DNA of 49,977 nucleotides from an uncultured Treponema sp. GTDB lineage: Bacteria; Spirochaetota; Spirochaetia; Treponematales; Treponemataceae. The notes below the pieces were generated by a model. That model did not search any database, was not told where the DNA came from, and worked only from the letters and a program-made list of their open reading frames with translations. Positions 34,755 to 43,382 of the stretch are shown piece by piece; position 1 is the stretch's first letter, and each line of letters begins with the position of its first letter. The stretch covers positions 1 to 49,977 of the forward strand of contig CAMPAL010000005.1 of assembly GCA_946631855.1 (NCBI GenBank). Reading direction: 5' to 3'. The position numbers and the translations under genes are program-made.

Positions 34755-36089
34755 TTATATTTTGCGGTAATTTTTAATAAAATAAATAATTTCCGCAATT
34801 GCAGTTATTGTCCAGCTGAAAATATACAAAAGGAATAGAGACTGGATTGTTTTGAAATAAGCAAAAATAGTAAGTACCCAGGCTATTCTGAAAAGACATG
34901 AACCAATAAAAACGATGATGGATGGCACAAAAGTTTTACCTAAGCCTCTGTTGGCAGCAATTGTGTTGTCCATAAAACTTGCTACTGGATATGAAAAAAA
35001 CATGATGCTTAGTCTTATGTATCCAGCTTCAATAACGGCCTGATCGGTGGTGAAAAGTCCAAGACACTGATGTCCAAAAATGAACATTGTAACACTTAGT
35101 ATTGAACCAAGAGAAAATGCATATGCATTTGAAATAATCATAGATTTTAGAATTCTTTTTTTATTTCCTGCACCGTAATTTTGTCCTATAAAAGTTGCAC
35201 AGGCAACGTAAAAAGCATTCATTGCACTGTAGATAATGTTATCCAGATTAGAGCCTGCAGAAGCTCCGGCAACCATTATTGAATCAAAGGAGTTAATTCC
35301 AACCTGAATAAAAGTATTTGCAATGGCAAAGATTGCATTTTGAAGTCCAGAAGGAATTCCTATTTTTAAGATTTTTATGGTTTTTTCTTGATTTACATGC
35401 AGTTTACTTAATTGAAGTTTTATATTTCCAATGCCTTTAATAAGGGGAATTAATACAAGAATTGCAGAAACGTACTGCGAAATTAAACTGGCAAGAGCAA
35501 CTCCTGCAACAGACATTTTAAATACAATAACGAAGATAAGATTTAAGATGATGTTTATAATTCCTGCGAAGGAAAGATAGTAAAGAGGACGTTTTGTATC
35601 TCCTGCGGCACTTAAAACAGCATTTCCGTAGTTATAAAGTGCGGCTCCCGGGATTCCAAGCATATAAATCTTAAAATAAATAACTGCATTGTCCAGAAGT
35701 TCTGGTTTTGTTTTTATTAAAGATAAAACTGGTCTAGCAAGAATAAATCCTGCAGACATCAAAATAAGTCCAGTAAAAAGTGATACGATAAAGGATGAAT
35801 GAACAGCTTCGTTTAAATCTTGTTTTGATTTTGCACCAATGTAAAAAGCTGTAATTACGTTAATTCCTCCACCAAGTCCCATTATAAGCCCGGTGAAAAG
35901 AAATAAAATCTGGGAGGTGGAACCAACAGCTCCCAGAGCAAGGCTTCCTGCAAAACGGCCAACAACTGCAATATCAGAAATATTAAATAATACCTGAAGC
36001 AGATTTGAAAAAATGAGGGGGATTCCATAAAAAAATATGCCTTTTGCTAAAGAACCTTGAGTTAAATCTTTTTCATACAGGAGTTTCAT
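34755..36089 (-). CDS. MATE family efflux protein
   Basis: The third MATE protein has 444 residues. It shows LAKGIFFYGIPLIFSNLLQVLFNISDIAVVG, MGLGGGINVITAFYIGA and ATFIGQNYGAGNKKRIL. About 12 membrane helices are expected. It is divergent from the OhrR-type regulator, which makes that regulator a candidate controller of it. Its last codons contain one arm of the hairpin at 34762-34798. Confidence 0.9.
   Translation of the reverse strand: MKLLYEKDLTQGSLAKGIFFYGIPLIFSNLLQVLFNISDIAVVGRFAGSLALGAVGSTSQILFLFTGLIMGLGGGINVITAFYIGAKSKQDLNEAVHSSFIVSLFTGLILMSAGFILARPVLSLIKTKPELLDNAVIYFKIYMLGIPGAALYNYGNAVLSAAGDTKRPLYYLSFAGIINIILNLIFVIVFKMSVAGVALASLISQYVSAILVLIPLIKGIGNIKLQLSKLHVNQEKTIKILKIGIPSGLQNAIFAIANTFIQVGINSFDSIMVAGASAGSNLDNIIYSAMNAFYVACATFIGQNYGAGNKKRILKSMIISNAYAFSLGSILSVTMFIFGHQCLGLFTTDQAVIEAGYIRLSIMFFSYPVASFMDNTIAANRGLGKTFVPSIIVFIGSCLFRIAWVLTIFAYFKTIQSLFLLYIFSWTITAIAEIIYFIKNYRKI
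34762..34798. terminator. Hairpin between convergent esterase and MATE genes
   Basis: TTGCGG (34762-34767) and CCGCAA (34793-34798) are perfect complements, with A/T arms largely continuing the stem inward. The element lies inside the 3' end of the MATE gene and just after the esterase stop. No strong T-run follows on the plus strand. Confidence 0.4.
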
Positions 36090-36141
36090 AAAATGAGAAT
36101 TTAATGAAAAGGCAGAAAATACACAAGGAGTAAGATTTAGT

Positions 36142-36157
36142 AGAGGTCTGTCCCCTC
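36142..36157 (-). repeat. Repeat copy in the intergenic region before the OhrR-type gene
   Basis: Reverse complement of GAGGGGACAGACCTCT, identical to the 16-mer at 13371-13386. It lies between divergent MATE and regulator genes. The rest of this 127-bp gap shows only AAAGGAG before the regulator start. Confidence 0.85.
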
Positions 36158-36216
36158 ATAGAAAAATATGCAGATTTGCGGTAATATATAATTCATAGCG
36201 GAATAAAGGAGATTAT

Positions 36217-36669
36217 ATGTTTAACGAAAATGATAATGATAAATATTCAAGCTTAAAACTTGAAAATCAGCTGTGTTTTCCTTTATATGCGGCTTCAAGA
36301 GAAATCCTTAGAAAGTATACTCCATTCTTAAAAGAATTAGATCTTACATATACTCAATACATAGTTATGATGGTTATGTGGGAGCATAAAAAACTTACTA
36401 TTGGTGAACTTGGAAAATATCTTTTTCTTGATACAGGAACTCTTTCTCCACTTTTAAAAAGTATGGCTCAGAAAGGTCTTATTACCAGAACCAGAGAAAA
36501 AGAAGATGAACGTATTGTTAATATAGAAATAACAAAGGATGGTGAAGCTTTAAAAGAAAAAGCTTTGCAAGTTCCTGTAAAGATGTGTTCATGCTTTCAG
36601 TTACCAGAACAGGATGCTAAAGATCTTTACAGAATTTTATATTCTATTCTTCAGAACCAGGAACAATAA
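36217..36669 (+). CDS. MarR-family regulator of OhrR type
   Basis: A 150-residue winged-helix regulator. The N-terminal LENQLCFPLYAASREI carries the reactive cysteine at the position conserved in OhrR peroxide sensors. YTQYIVMMVMWE, the helix-turn-helix (LTIGELGKYLFLDTGTLSPLLKSM) and the DERIVNIEIT wing follow. OhrR proteins release DNA when organic peroxide oxidises that cysteine. No ohr gene lies in the window; the divergent MATE gene is the likeliest local target. AAAGGAG precedes the ATG. Confidence 0.88.
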   Translation: MFNENDNDKYSSLKLENQLCFPLYAASREILRKYTPFLKELDLTYTQYIVMMVMWEHKKLTIGELGKYLFLDTGTLSPLLKSMAQKGLITRTREKEDERIVNIEITKDGEALKEKALQVPVKMCSCFQLPEQDAKDLYRILYSILQNQEQ

Positions 36670-36677
36670 ACTATTTT

Positions 36678-37157
36678 ATGTGTGAAAAATTTTACGAACA
36701 GGGTTTACATTTTGAATGTCAGAGATGTTCTTTTTGCTGCGGGCATTCTCCAGGATTTGTTTATCTTTCTGAACGTGATTTAAGAACTTTATGTGAACAT
36801 TTCAAAATGACAATACGTCAGTTTGTAGAAAAATATTGTCGCTGGGCAGATTATTACTACGGTACAAAAGTTCTTGCTCTTTTAGAAAAGAAAAATTATG
36901 ACTGTATTCTCTGGGAAAATGGATGTTCTGCATATCTTGCACGTCCTGTACAGTGTTCAACTTATCCTTTCTGGTCATGGATGATTGGTGATAAAGAAAC
37001 CTGGGATGATTGTGCTAAAGAATGTCCTGGCATGAATAAAGGTAGATTATGGCCGCTTGAAGAAATTGAAAAGAATAAAGATGCATATGTAAAAAACATT
37101 CCTCTTCATAAGGAAGAAGTAGAAGAACTTATGAAGAAAGAAGAAAGTCAGAAATAG
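36678..37157 (+). CDS. YkgJ-family cysteine cluster protein
   Basis: A 159-residue protein with the family signature CQRCSFCCGHSPGFVY and a second set CILWENGCSAYLARPVQCSTYPFW. The conserved Cys residues probably bind zinc or an iron-sulfur cluster. Function is not established. It begins 8 nt after the OhrR-type gene, so the two are probably co-transcribed, hinting at a redox context. Its 3' end overlaps the convergent Cof gene by 29 nt. Confidence 0.88.
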   Translation: MCEKFYEQGLHFECQRCSFCCGHSPGFVYLSERDLRTLCEHFKMTIRQFVEKYCRWADYYYGTKVLALLEKKNYDCILWENGCSAYLARPVQCSTYPFWSWMIGDKETWDDCAKECPGMNKGRLWPLEEIEKNKDAYVKNIPLHKEEVEELMKKEESQK

Positions 37158-37950
37158 CCTGAGCACATCCTCCACTATCATTATCTTTTACAATAACATC
37201 AGAGATTGATTTTATTTTTTCGTTGGCATTTCCCATGGCAACAGACAGACCTGCACTTTTCATTATTTCCAGATCATTATCTGCATCTCCAACAGCAATT
37301 GTTTTTTCTAATGGAATATTTAATTTTTTACACAAAATTTCGAGACCAGCCGCTTTAGAAACTCCTTTTGCGGTACATTCAAGACTGGTAATTTCAGAAA
37401 AAGTGTAAGTAAGATTGATATCAGCAAGGTCTTTTAAAAGTTGTTCACGTTTTTCCACAGATTTTGAAAAGAGGTTTATTTTGTAGAGTGGAAATTTTTC
37501 TGTTTCGTAGGCCTTAACAATATCATCAACCTGATAAACAATTTTTCTGAAAGCGTTCATGTAATTTTTCATGTGAAAAAGGGGCATTTGTTCAATTTTG
37601 TCTTTTTCCAGAATAGATTTGTCAGAAAGGATATGAATCATCAAGTCTTTATTTTTTACGCGCTCAAATAATTGCTTTGCTGTTTTATCTGGTATTGAAG
37701 TTGATGATAAAACTGAATGATTTTTATTGTCGTAAATCAAGGCTCCGCTTATGCAGATAAAATATGGCATGGAAGAAAGGGCCTGTTCGTAATCTTTTAA
37801 TTCAGGTAGACAGCGGCCGGTTGAAAGGCAGACGATTTTTCCTGCTTTGGTGGCTTTATCTATCATTTTTAGGCTGTCGGGTCGGATTCGTTTTTGTGAA
37901 TCTAAAAGAGTGCCGTCCATGTCGAAGGCAATAAGATCATATTTACTCAT
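37129..37950 (-). CDS. Cof-type HAD-IIB phosphatase
   Basis: About 273 residues. Motif I AFDMDGTLLDS is at the N-terminus, motif II CLSTGR, the motif III lysine in KGVSKAAGLE and motif IV VGDADNDLEIM. The C2B cap covers about 85-190. Substrates are likely sugar phosphates or flavin-type cofactors. I chose ATG 37950, the usual start just before motif I. The frame stays open to 38034, but that extension crosses a repeat copy and has no family match. Confidence 0.9.
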   Translation of the reverse strand: MSKYDLIAFDMDGTLLDSQKRIRPDSLKMIDKATKAGKIVCLSTGRCLPELKDYEQALSSMPYFICISGALIYDNKNHSVLSSTSIPDKTAKQLFERVKNKDLMIHILSDKSILEKDKIEQMPLFHMKNYMNAFRKIVYQVDDIVKAYETEKFPLYKINLFSKSVEKREQLLKDLADINLTYTFSEITSLECTAKGVSKAAGLEILCKKLNIPLEKTIAVGDADNDLEIMKSAGLSVAMGNANEKIKSISDVIVKDNDSGGCAQAISDFLLSS

Positions 37951-37996
37951 TTGAAAATAATTTTTGTGATTTTTGGGGAATTTGTAAAGTGAGAGG

Positions 37997-38009
37997 GGGG
38001 ACAGACCCC
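37997..38009 (+). repeat. Repeat copy in the Cof-DUF5058 divergent gap
   Basis: An exact 13-mer flanked by extra Gs on the left and CTCC plus seven Ts on the right, so it looks like a terminator hairpin. It directly abuts the proposed -35 of the DUF5058 promoter. Confidence 0.85.
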
Positions 38010-38017
38010 TCCTTTTT

Positions 38018-38047
38018 TTAACTAAAATAATCAATCTGTGTTAAAAT
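38018..38047 (+). promoter_or_regulatory. Candidate promoter of the DUF5058 operon, leaderless type
   Basis: TTAACT (38018-38023), an 18-nt spacer and TAAAAT (38042-38047) end 6 nt before the ATG at 38054. No ribosome site is visible. The -35 overlaps the T-run after the repeat hairpin. Confidence 0.45.
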
Positions 38048-38053
38048 ATTGTT

Positions 38054-38782
38054 ATGAAAAGTTTTAGTACAAATAGTGTCTTTTTATATGTTCTTGCAGC
38101 CTGCGTCATTATTTTTGTCCTGGCTCAATCTGTATTCTTCCTAATCCGTTCAATTCGCAGGGCTAAAGCCATAAATATGAAAATGCCGGTTATCTGGAAA
38201 ACTATCGGTTCAACTGCAATTTTCACCCTTGCACCTGCCTTTTCAATTTTGCTTGGTGTTGTAACTTTATCCCAATTTCTGGGCCTTCCTCTACCTTGGA
38301 TTCGTCTCAGCGTTATTGGGGCCATTACTTATGAACTTCCAGCTGCCACTTCTACCGCCAAAGCTTTGAATATATCACTTTCAGAAATGATAAAAGATCC
38401 AAAAATTTACACTGCAATTGCCTGGGTTATGACTCTGGGTATTCTGCCTAGTGTTGTAGGAACTCCTCTTCTTATTAAGAAGATTCAGAAAGGAGTTGTA
38501 AAAATCCAGACAAAAGATGCCAAGTGGGGTGAAATATTTATGACTTCACTTTTTATGGGAATGATTTCTGCCTTCAGTGGAATGGTTTTCAGTCATCTTA
38601 GAGAAGGATTAAAAGGTCTTCTTCCTGTGGCAGTTCTTGCAGTTTCAGCTTTGATTATGTGTATTTGTGGACTTTTGATAAAAAAATGTAAAATTTCCTG
38701 GCTTGAAAATTACGCAATGCCTTTTTCAATGTTGATTTCTATGGCCTTTGCGGTTATTGCAGCACCACTTTTTGGGCTTTAA
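38054..38782 (+). CDS. DUF5058 family membrane protein
   Basis: A 242-residue integral membrane protein with about six hydrophobic segments. The start LYVLAACVIIFVLAQSVFFLIRSIRRA and the segment VIGAITYELPAATSTAKALNIS fit the DUF5058 family, which has no known function. It is followed 15 nt later by a second membrane protein and then, with no gap, by an M20 peptidase. I infer that the first two are subunits of a transporter whose cargo the peptidase cleaves; this is not established. Confidence 0.75.
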   Translation: MKSFSTNSVFLYVLAACVIIFVLAQSVFFLIRSIRRAKAINMKMPVIWKTIGSTAIFTLAPAFSILLGVVTLSQFLGLPLPWIRLSVIGAITYELPAATSTAKALNISLSEMIKDPKIYTAIAWVMTLGILPSVVGTPLLIKKIQKGVVKIQTKDAKWGEIFMTSLFMGMISAFSGMVFSHLREGLKGLLPVAVLAVSALIMCICGLLIKKCKISWLENYAMPFSMLISMAFAVIAAPLFGL

Positions 38783-38797
38783 TTTTGGAGAATTAAT

Positions 38798-39460
38798 ATG
38801 ACATATGATGAATATATTTCTAAAACACATAAAACCGGACAGATTTGGATTTGGACAGCTGTTTGTGTGATTTTATTTGTACCGGTTGCAATCTGTCTTT
38901 ATTACAATGCCTGGCCATCATTTTCTGCAGTTTTAAAAGGATTGATAGGAGTTGCTCCAATTTACTGGACAGTTGGAATTATTGAAATCATCACTTTTAC
39001 ACCAATGTTAGGTACTGGCGGAACCTATTTAAGTTTTGTAACAGGAAATGTAACAGCCTTAAAAGTTCCTGCCGCTTTGAATGCCATGGAAAGTGCGGGA
39101 GTAAAAGCAAACAGTGAAGAAGGAGAAATCATCTCGACAATAGCAATTGCAACTGCTTCAATCGTAACAACTTTGATAATTGCAGCTGGAATATTTTTAT
39201 TTGTTCCACTTCAGCCTTTACTTTCATCAGAAAAATTAAAACCTGCTTTTGATAATATCCTGCCTTCTTTGTTTGGTGGACTTGGTGTTGTTTACATAAG
39301 CAGAAACTGGAAAATTTCGATTGCACCGCTTGTATTTATGATTGCTCTTTTCGTAGCAGTTCCATCACTGGCAAGTTCAGTTGGAGTTTTAGTTCCTGTA
39401 GGTATTTTGATTGCCCTTGGAGCTTCCAGAATTATGTACAAAAAAGGCTGGTTGAAATAA
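38798..39460 (+). CDS. Membrane protein, partner of DUF5058 protein
   Basis: A 220-residue protein with about six membrane segments that I cannot assign to a named family. A distinctive loop reads EIITFTPMLGTGGTYLSFVTG followed by NVTALKVPAALNAMESAG; polar Gly/Thr-rich breaks like this inside membranes often line transport paths. GGAG precedes the ATG. The stop is immediately followed by the M20 peptidase start, so the three genes form a tight operon. Confidence 0.65.
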   Translation: MTYDEYISKTHKTGQIWIWTAVCVILFVPVAICLYYNAWPSFSAVLKGLIGVAPIYWTVGIIEIITFTPMLGTGGTYLSFVTGNVTALKVPAALNAMESAGVKANSEEGEIISTIAIATASIVTTLIIAAGIFLFVPLQPLLSSEKLKPAFDNILPSLFGGLGVVYISRNWKISIAPLVFMIALFVAVPSLASSVGVLVPVGILIALGASRIMYKKGWLK

Positions 39461-40828
39461 ATGGATTTTACAGATTTTACTGAGGCTGATAAAGAAAAAA
39501 TTGTTTCTGATATGTGCAGGATGATTCAATGCAGAACAGTTTCAAACATTGATGATTCGCTTGTTGATTGGGATGAATTTGAAAAATTCCGTGCTTTGTT
39601 GGAAGAAATCTTTCCAAATATTTATTCTGTCTGTGAATTTTTCAGGATTGGAAAATCAGGGATTGTTCACAAAATTAAGGGGACAGACCCCAATTCAAAT
39701 CATGCAGTAGTTTTAATGGCTCATTATGATGTTGTTCCTGCTGAAAAAGAAAAATGGACTTTTGAACCTTTTGCCGGAGATTTAGTAGACGGATATATTC
39801 GCGGCCGGGGAACAATGGATACAAAAGGAACTTTGTGTGCCTGTCTTGAAGCGGTAGAAATTGGTCTTAAGGCTGGGTGGAAACCTAAGCAGAATCTTTA
39901 TCTTTGTTTTAGTGGTGAAGAGGAAATAAACGGAGATTCCTGCAAAAATATTGTTGAATGGTTTGAAAAGCAGGGAATTACGGTAGATTTTGTTCTGGAT
40001 GAAGGTGGAGCCATTGTAGAAAACGTTTTTCCGGGTGTAAGTAAACGCTGTGCTATGGTTGGAACTGCAGAAAAGGGCTCTGTTTACATGGACATTGAAA
40101 TAAAAGGAAATGCGGGTCATGCATCGGCACCTCCAAAACATTCAGCTCTTGGACTTGCATCTAAAGTGATTTGTCAGATAGAGAAAAAGGCCTGTCCTGC
40201 AGAATTAACAATGCCTGTAAGACAACTTTTTAAGATAATGAGCAAAAACAATAAAAATCCTTTGCTTAAGTTCTTATTTGGTAGTTTGTGGCTTACAAAA
40301 CCTCTTGTAAAACTTGCTTCATCACTTATGGGTGGGGAATTAAATGCTCTTTTACATACGACTTGTGCTGTAACAATGTGTCAGGGGAGTCAGGCATATA
40401 ATGTTTTACCTTCGTCAGCGGTGATTGGTTTAAATTTGAGACTTCTGGGAAGTGATACAGTTGAAAAATCCAGGGACAGAATTGAAAAAATTGCCAGAAA
40501 GGCGGTTGGAAAGAAAGCAGATGTGACAATCAGGATGGTTAGCGAAAATAATCCTTCGATTGAGTCCCAAACAAAATGCCAGCAGTGGGAAGTTCTTGAA
40601 AGAGTTATTAATAAAACCTGGCCGGAAATTCTTGTTAGTCCATATTTGATGATGGCCTGCAGCGATTCAAGGCATTATTGCAAAATAACAGATAAAGTTT
40701 ACAGATTTAGCGGAATGTTTATGTCTAAAGAAGACAGGGCAATGATTCATGGAATAGATGAAAAAATTTCAGTTGCAACTTTGCTGGAAACTGTGATTTT
40801 CTATAAAAACTTGATTTTATCTTTGTAG
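39461..40828 (+). CDS. M20 family metallopeptidase (CPS1/carboxypeptidase-like)
   Basis: A 455-residue cytosolic enzyme with the di-zinc site of M20 peptidases: the first His in LMAHYDVVP, the bridging Asp in GRGTMDTKG, the general base and ligand in SGEEE, Asp in LDEGG and the C-terminal His in MIHGIDEKI. A dimerisation domain (about 205-320) interrupts it. Members remove C-terminal residues or cleave dipeptides and acyl-amino acids. There is no signal peptide, so it would act on an imported substrate, consistent with the two membrane proteins upstream. A repeat copy encodes GTDP at the conserved KGTDPN site. Confidence 0.88.
   Translation: MDFTDFTEADKEKIVSDMCRMIQCRTVSNIDDSLVDWDEFEKFRALLEEIFPNIYSVCEFFRIGKSGIVHKIKGTDPNSNHAVVLMAHYDVVPAEKEKWTFEPFAGDLVDGYIRGRGTMDTKGTLCACLEAVEIGLKAGWKPKQNLYLCFSGEEEINGDSCKNIVEWFEKQGITVDFVLDEGGAIVENVFPGVSKRCAMVGTAEKGSVYMDIEIKGNAGHASAPPKHSALGLASKVICQIEKKACPAELTMPVRQLFKIMSKNNKNPLLKFLFGSLWLTKPLVKLASSLMGGELNALLHTTCAVTMCQGSQAYNVLPSSAVIGLNLRLLGSDTVEKSRDRIEKIARKAVGKKADVTIRMVSENNPSIESQTKCQQWEVLERVINKTWPEILVSPYLMMACSDSRHYCKITDKVYRFSGMFMSKEDRAMIHGIDEKISVATLLETVIFYKNLILSL
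39679..39691 (+). repeat. Repeat copy inside the M20 peptidase gene
   Basis: An exact 13-mer on the coding strand read as G-T-D-P, the same frame and peptide as in the GH120 gene. Confidence 0.85.
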
Positions 40829-40829
40829 T

Positions 40830-41381
40830 TTAGAATTTGTATCCAAAGTTACAGGAGAACATAAACATAATATCTGTGCGCGGGATGGTGTAGAAATTCA
40901 TCATACCCATTACATTGGGACCAAATCCCCAGAAAAATCCTTTGTCTTCAGGCATCCAGTATAGGTGACAGCCTGTTTCGCACACAGGATAGATTTCTGG
41001 TCTATAAATAAATGTAAAAGTTGCACCAAGTCCTGTATTTCCAAGTAGTTCAAGATGATATTTTTTCCAATTTTCAGGTTTTTTAAAGGCATAGCCAAAT
41101 CTACAGTTTGTTATAGTCATGAATCCATAAGGAATTATATAAAGACTTTGTAAACCTACATAAATTTTTGAAGAAGGATTGTTTATAACTGGAATTTGCA
41201 TTTCAACTTCTACAAGTGGCATATATCCTAAATAAAAAGTTGGAGAGATACTATCATTAATGCCGATTGTACAAAATCCTACTTCATTATTTAATTGTAA
41301 TAAAAAATGAGGGGATTCAGAAAATAAATGTAGACCAGTTAAACAAATGGCCAGAATTAGGGTGATTAATCTTTTTTTCAT
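40830..41381 (-). CDS. Hypothetical secreted protein, possible small outer-membrane beta-barrel
   Basis: A 183-residue protein with a signal peptide (about 1-21, ending LFSES). The rest alternates hydrophobic and polar residues in short strands, with many Gly, Tyr and Phe, and ends in FGYKF, the aromatic ending common in outer-membrane barrels. I recognise no family. Its start overlaps the stop of the upstream gene by 4 nt (ATGA), so the two are coupled. Its 3' end is one base from the M20 stop on the other strand. Confidence 0.6.
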   Translation of the reverse strand: MKKRLITLILAICLTGLHLFSESPHFLLQLNNEVGFCTIGINDSISPTFYLGYMPLVEVEMQIPVINNPSSKIYVGLQSLYIIPYGFMTITNCRFGYAFKKPENWKKYHLELLGNTGLGATFTFIYRPEIYPVCETGCHLYWMPEDKGFFWGFGPNVMGMMNFYTIPRTDIMFMFSCNFGYKF

Positions 41382-42778
41382 TTTTCCACCACCGATGAAT
41401 AGAACTTATTTGTTTCAGGGTTTAATACAATTTGTTGCAGTGTTTTTGTTTCGGAATTTTCAAAAAAAGTGGTGTAAGACATAACGTATAAATCATTATT
41501 TATAAGGTATTCAATTCCATTTCCTGTATAAAAAGTATATCCAGAAAATTGAGATACAGAACTATACCATGGATATTTTTCTGCTTGTTTTGCTTCAGAG
41601 TTTTCTAATTCTTTTAATAAATCTTCATTACAAATCCATTTATCATTTTCTTTTTTTAATAAAATTTTTCTTTTTGAAGTGTATTCAATAAGCAAAGTAT
41701 CATCAGAAAGTGGTGTGATTTTATGTCCTAAGCCGAGATATTTTTTCTTTTTATCATCAAAAGAAGCATCTTTATAAGTAATTTCTTGAGTTTTCTTAAA
41801 AGTGCCATTCTGTAAAGAATAGAAAAGTAATTTTCCGCAGCCATCAAAATTTTCAGACCAGATATTTTCATTATTCAGGTTAAAATCACAATCTGAAATT
41901 ATAAGTTCATTTTTGAAAAACCTTACGAGTGGTGAATAAGTCCAGTTTTTACGATTTTCATCTGCTATATTAATAGTTTGAATAAGATTCAGCTTATTAT
42001 CCTGAAGATTATATATGGAGATTTCAATTAATTTATCTCTAATTGAATTGGCAACTGCAAATAAATTGCCGGATAAGGCAAAAGAAACATCATAAGTACT
42101 GTTGGGATTTTCAATTATATCTGTAGCTTCCCATTTTTCTTTTTTACTGAACAGTACTAGATAAAACTTTTTATTTACCTTGAGGGAAGAATCTGCAAAG
42201 TAAGCAAGAAGATATTTATTATTTGCTATTGGGTATGGGGAATTTTTTAAAATTATGTCTTTTTTTGTTAGCCCTGACTTTATTTCAAAACGATAATTTT
42301 CATTCCAGGTATCATCATCTGCATTTTTGGTCAAAACTACAAAATCTTTATTTTTTTCTTTACTTGTATAAGGAAATAAAATGATTTCATTATCACTTAA
42401 ATTTGGAACACTTGTAGAACACAGTTCATCAATCATTTTTACTTTGTTTTTTTGATTTCTTCTTAAAGCATCCATTTTTATTTGTTCAATGTAGCCAGGG
42501 AAATAATGGATCTCGCTTAAGATATAAATTGCCAAAAAGGGAAGAAAACAAACAATGGCAGAAAATATCCTCCAATTTTTTTCTTTCACAAAAATAAAAG
42601 AAATTCCGGTAACTATTAGGGCTAAAAAAAATAAAAGTGGAAGTAATAAGTAGAATATACCATATGCACTGTCATCATATCCATTAAAAAAACAGCTCTG
42701 AAATAACAGGGGAATAGAAAGACATAGAAGCAGATTAATTATTTTGAGAAACTTTTTTTTAATAGCGGAAGATTTCAT
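41378..42778 (-). CDS. Hypothetical membrane-anchored protein with beta-rich extracytoplasmic domain
   Basis: A 466-residue protein not assigned to a family. Three hydrophobic segments lie in the first ~95 residues; the first ends in a lipobox-like LLFQSC. From ~100 on there are repeated short strands and turns (for example VVLTKNADDDTW, YLLAYFADSS, LIISDCDFN), suggesting a beta-propeller or similar. Upstream bases are A/T-rich with no clear ribosome site. It is coupled to the barrel-like protein downstream. Confidence 0.55.
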   Translation of the reverse strand: MKSSAIKKKFLKIINLLLCLSIPLLFQSCFFNGYDDSAYGIFYLLLPLLFFLALIVTGISFIFVKEKNWRIFSAIVCFLPFLAIYILSEIHYFPGYIEQIKMDALRRNQKNKVKMIDELCSTSVPNLSDNEIILFPYTSKEKNKDFVVLTKNADDDTWNENYRFEIKSGLTKKDIILKNSPYPIANNKYLLAYFADSSLKVNKKFYLVLFSKKEKWEATDIIENPNSTYDVSFALSGNLFAVANSIRDKLIEISIYNLQDNKLNLIQTINIADENRKNWTYSPLVRFFKNELIISDCDFNLNNENIWSENFDGCGKLLFYSLQNGTFKKTQEITYKDASFDDKKKKYLGLGHKITPLSDDTLLIEYTSKRKILLKKENDKWICNEDLLKELENSEAKQAEKYPWYSSVSQFSGYTFYTGNGIEYLINNDLYVMSYTTFFENSETKTLQQIVLNPETNKFYSSVVEK

Positions 42779-42815
42779 ATTATTTATCTTATTTTATATA
42801 TATTGATAATTCAAG

Positions 42816-43343
42816 TTATGATTTTCCGAATAATTGTTGGTTCAGAGCACTAAGTCCTGTAAATTTATTCCAGATTTTTTTTGATTCAAAGGTGATTGCA
42901 CTGGAAAGTCCTGCGTGCCACATCTGATGTCGGAATTGAGCTAAAATCAGTTCAAGTCGTGAATAAGCACAGCCTTCTGGTTTTTCTAAAAGTGACTGGG
43001 CTGTTAGTTCGTTAAAATAATTTTCAATTTTATTCTTTACAAAATCAAAATAGGCCAGAAGTTTTTCCCGGGAAATTACAAGAGAAGGATTATCAATATA
43101 GCCGACCCGTTCTGCATCAATTATGCTGAGGTTTTCTTCTATATCAAACAAATTTTTTCCTTCGTAAACGTAATTATTTGGATTTATAAAAAAACGATCA
43201 ATTGAGTGGAGATTATGAAAAATATATCGGGAGGCACTTACTCCATCATAAGCAGTTTCCAGTTCGGCAACTTCAATCTGGTCTTTAAGATTTATAAAGT
43301 TAATTTCAGTTTGATTTTTGATTTGAGAAATAATATCATCCAT
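42816..43343 (-). CDS. DinB-like metal-binding four-helix protein
   Basis: A 175-residue helical protein. FHNLHSIDRFF supplies one histidine position and QFRHQMWHAG two more, the pattern of metal ligands in the DinB/YfiT fold. Members include thiol transferases and stress proteins, but this one's function is unknown. A GGGAGAG ribosome site precedes the ATG. It lies alone between two hypothetical genes on the same strand. Confidence 0.65.
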   Translation of the reverse strand: MDDIISQIKNQTEINFINLKDQIEVAELETAYDGVSASRYIFHNLHSIDRFFINPNNYVYEGKNLFDIEENLSIIDAERVGYIDNPSLVISREKLLAYFDFVKNKIENYFNELTAQSLLEKPEGCAYSRLELILAQFRHQMWHAGLSSAITFESKKIWNKFTGLSALNQQLFGKS

Positions 43344-43382
43344 AAAACTCTCCCGTAGATAAACATTATTTTAGAACTATTT

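Noticed and set aside
37951..38034. N-terminal extension of the Cof phosphatase
   Set aside because: It crosses a repeat hairpin, has no family similarity and starts without a ribosome site; ATG 37950 gives the normal N-terminus.
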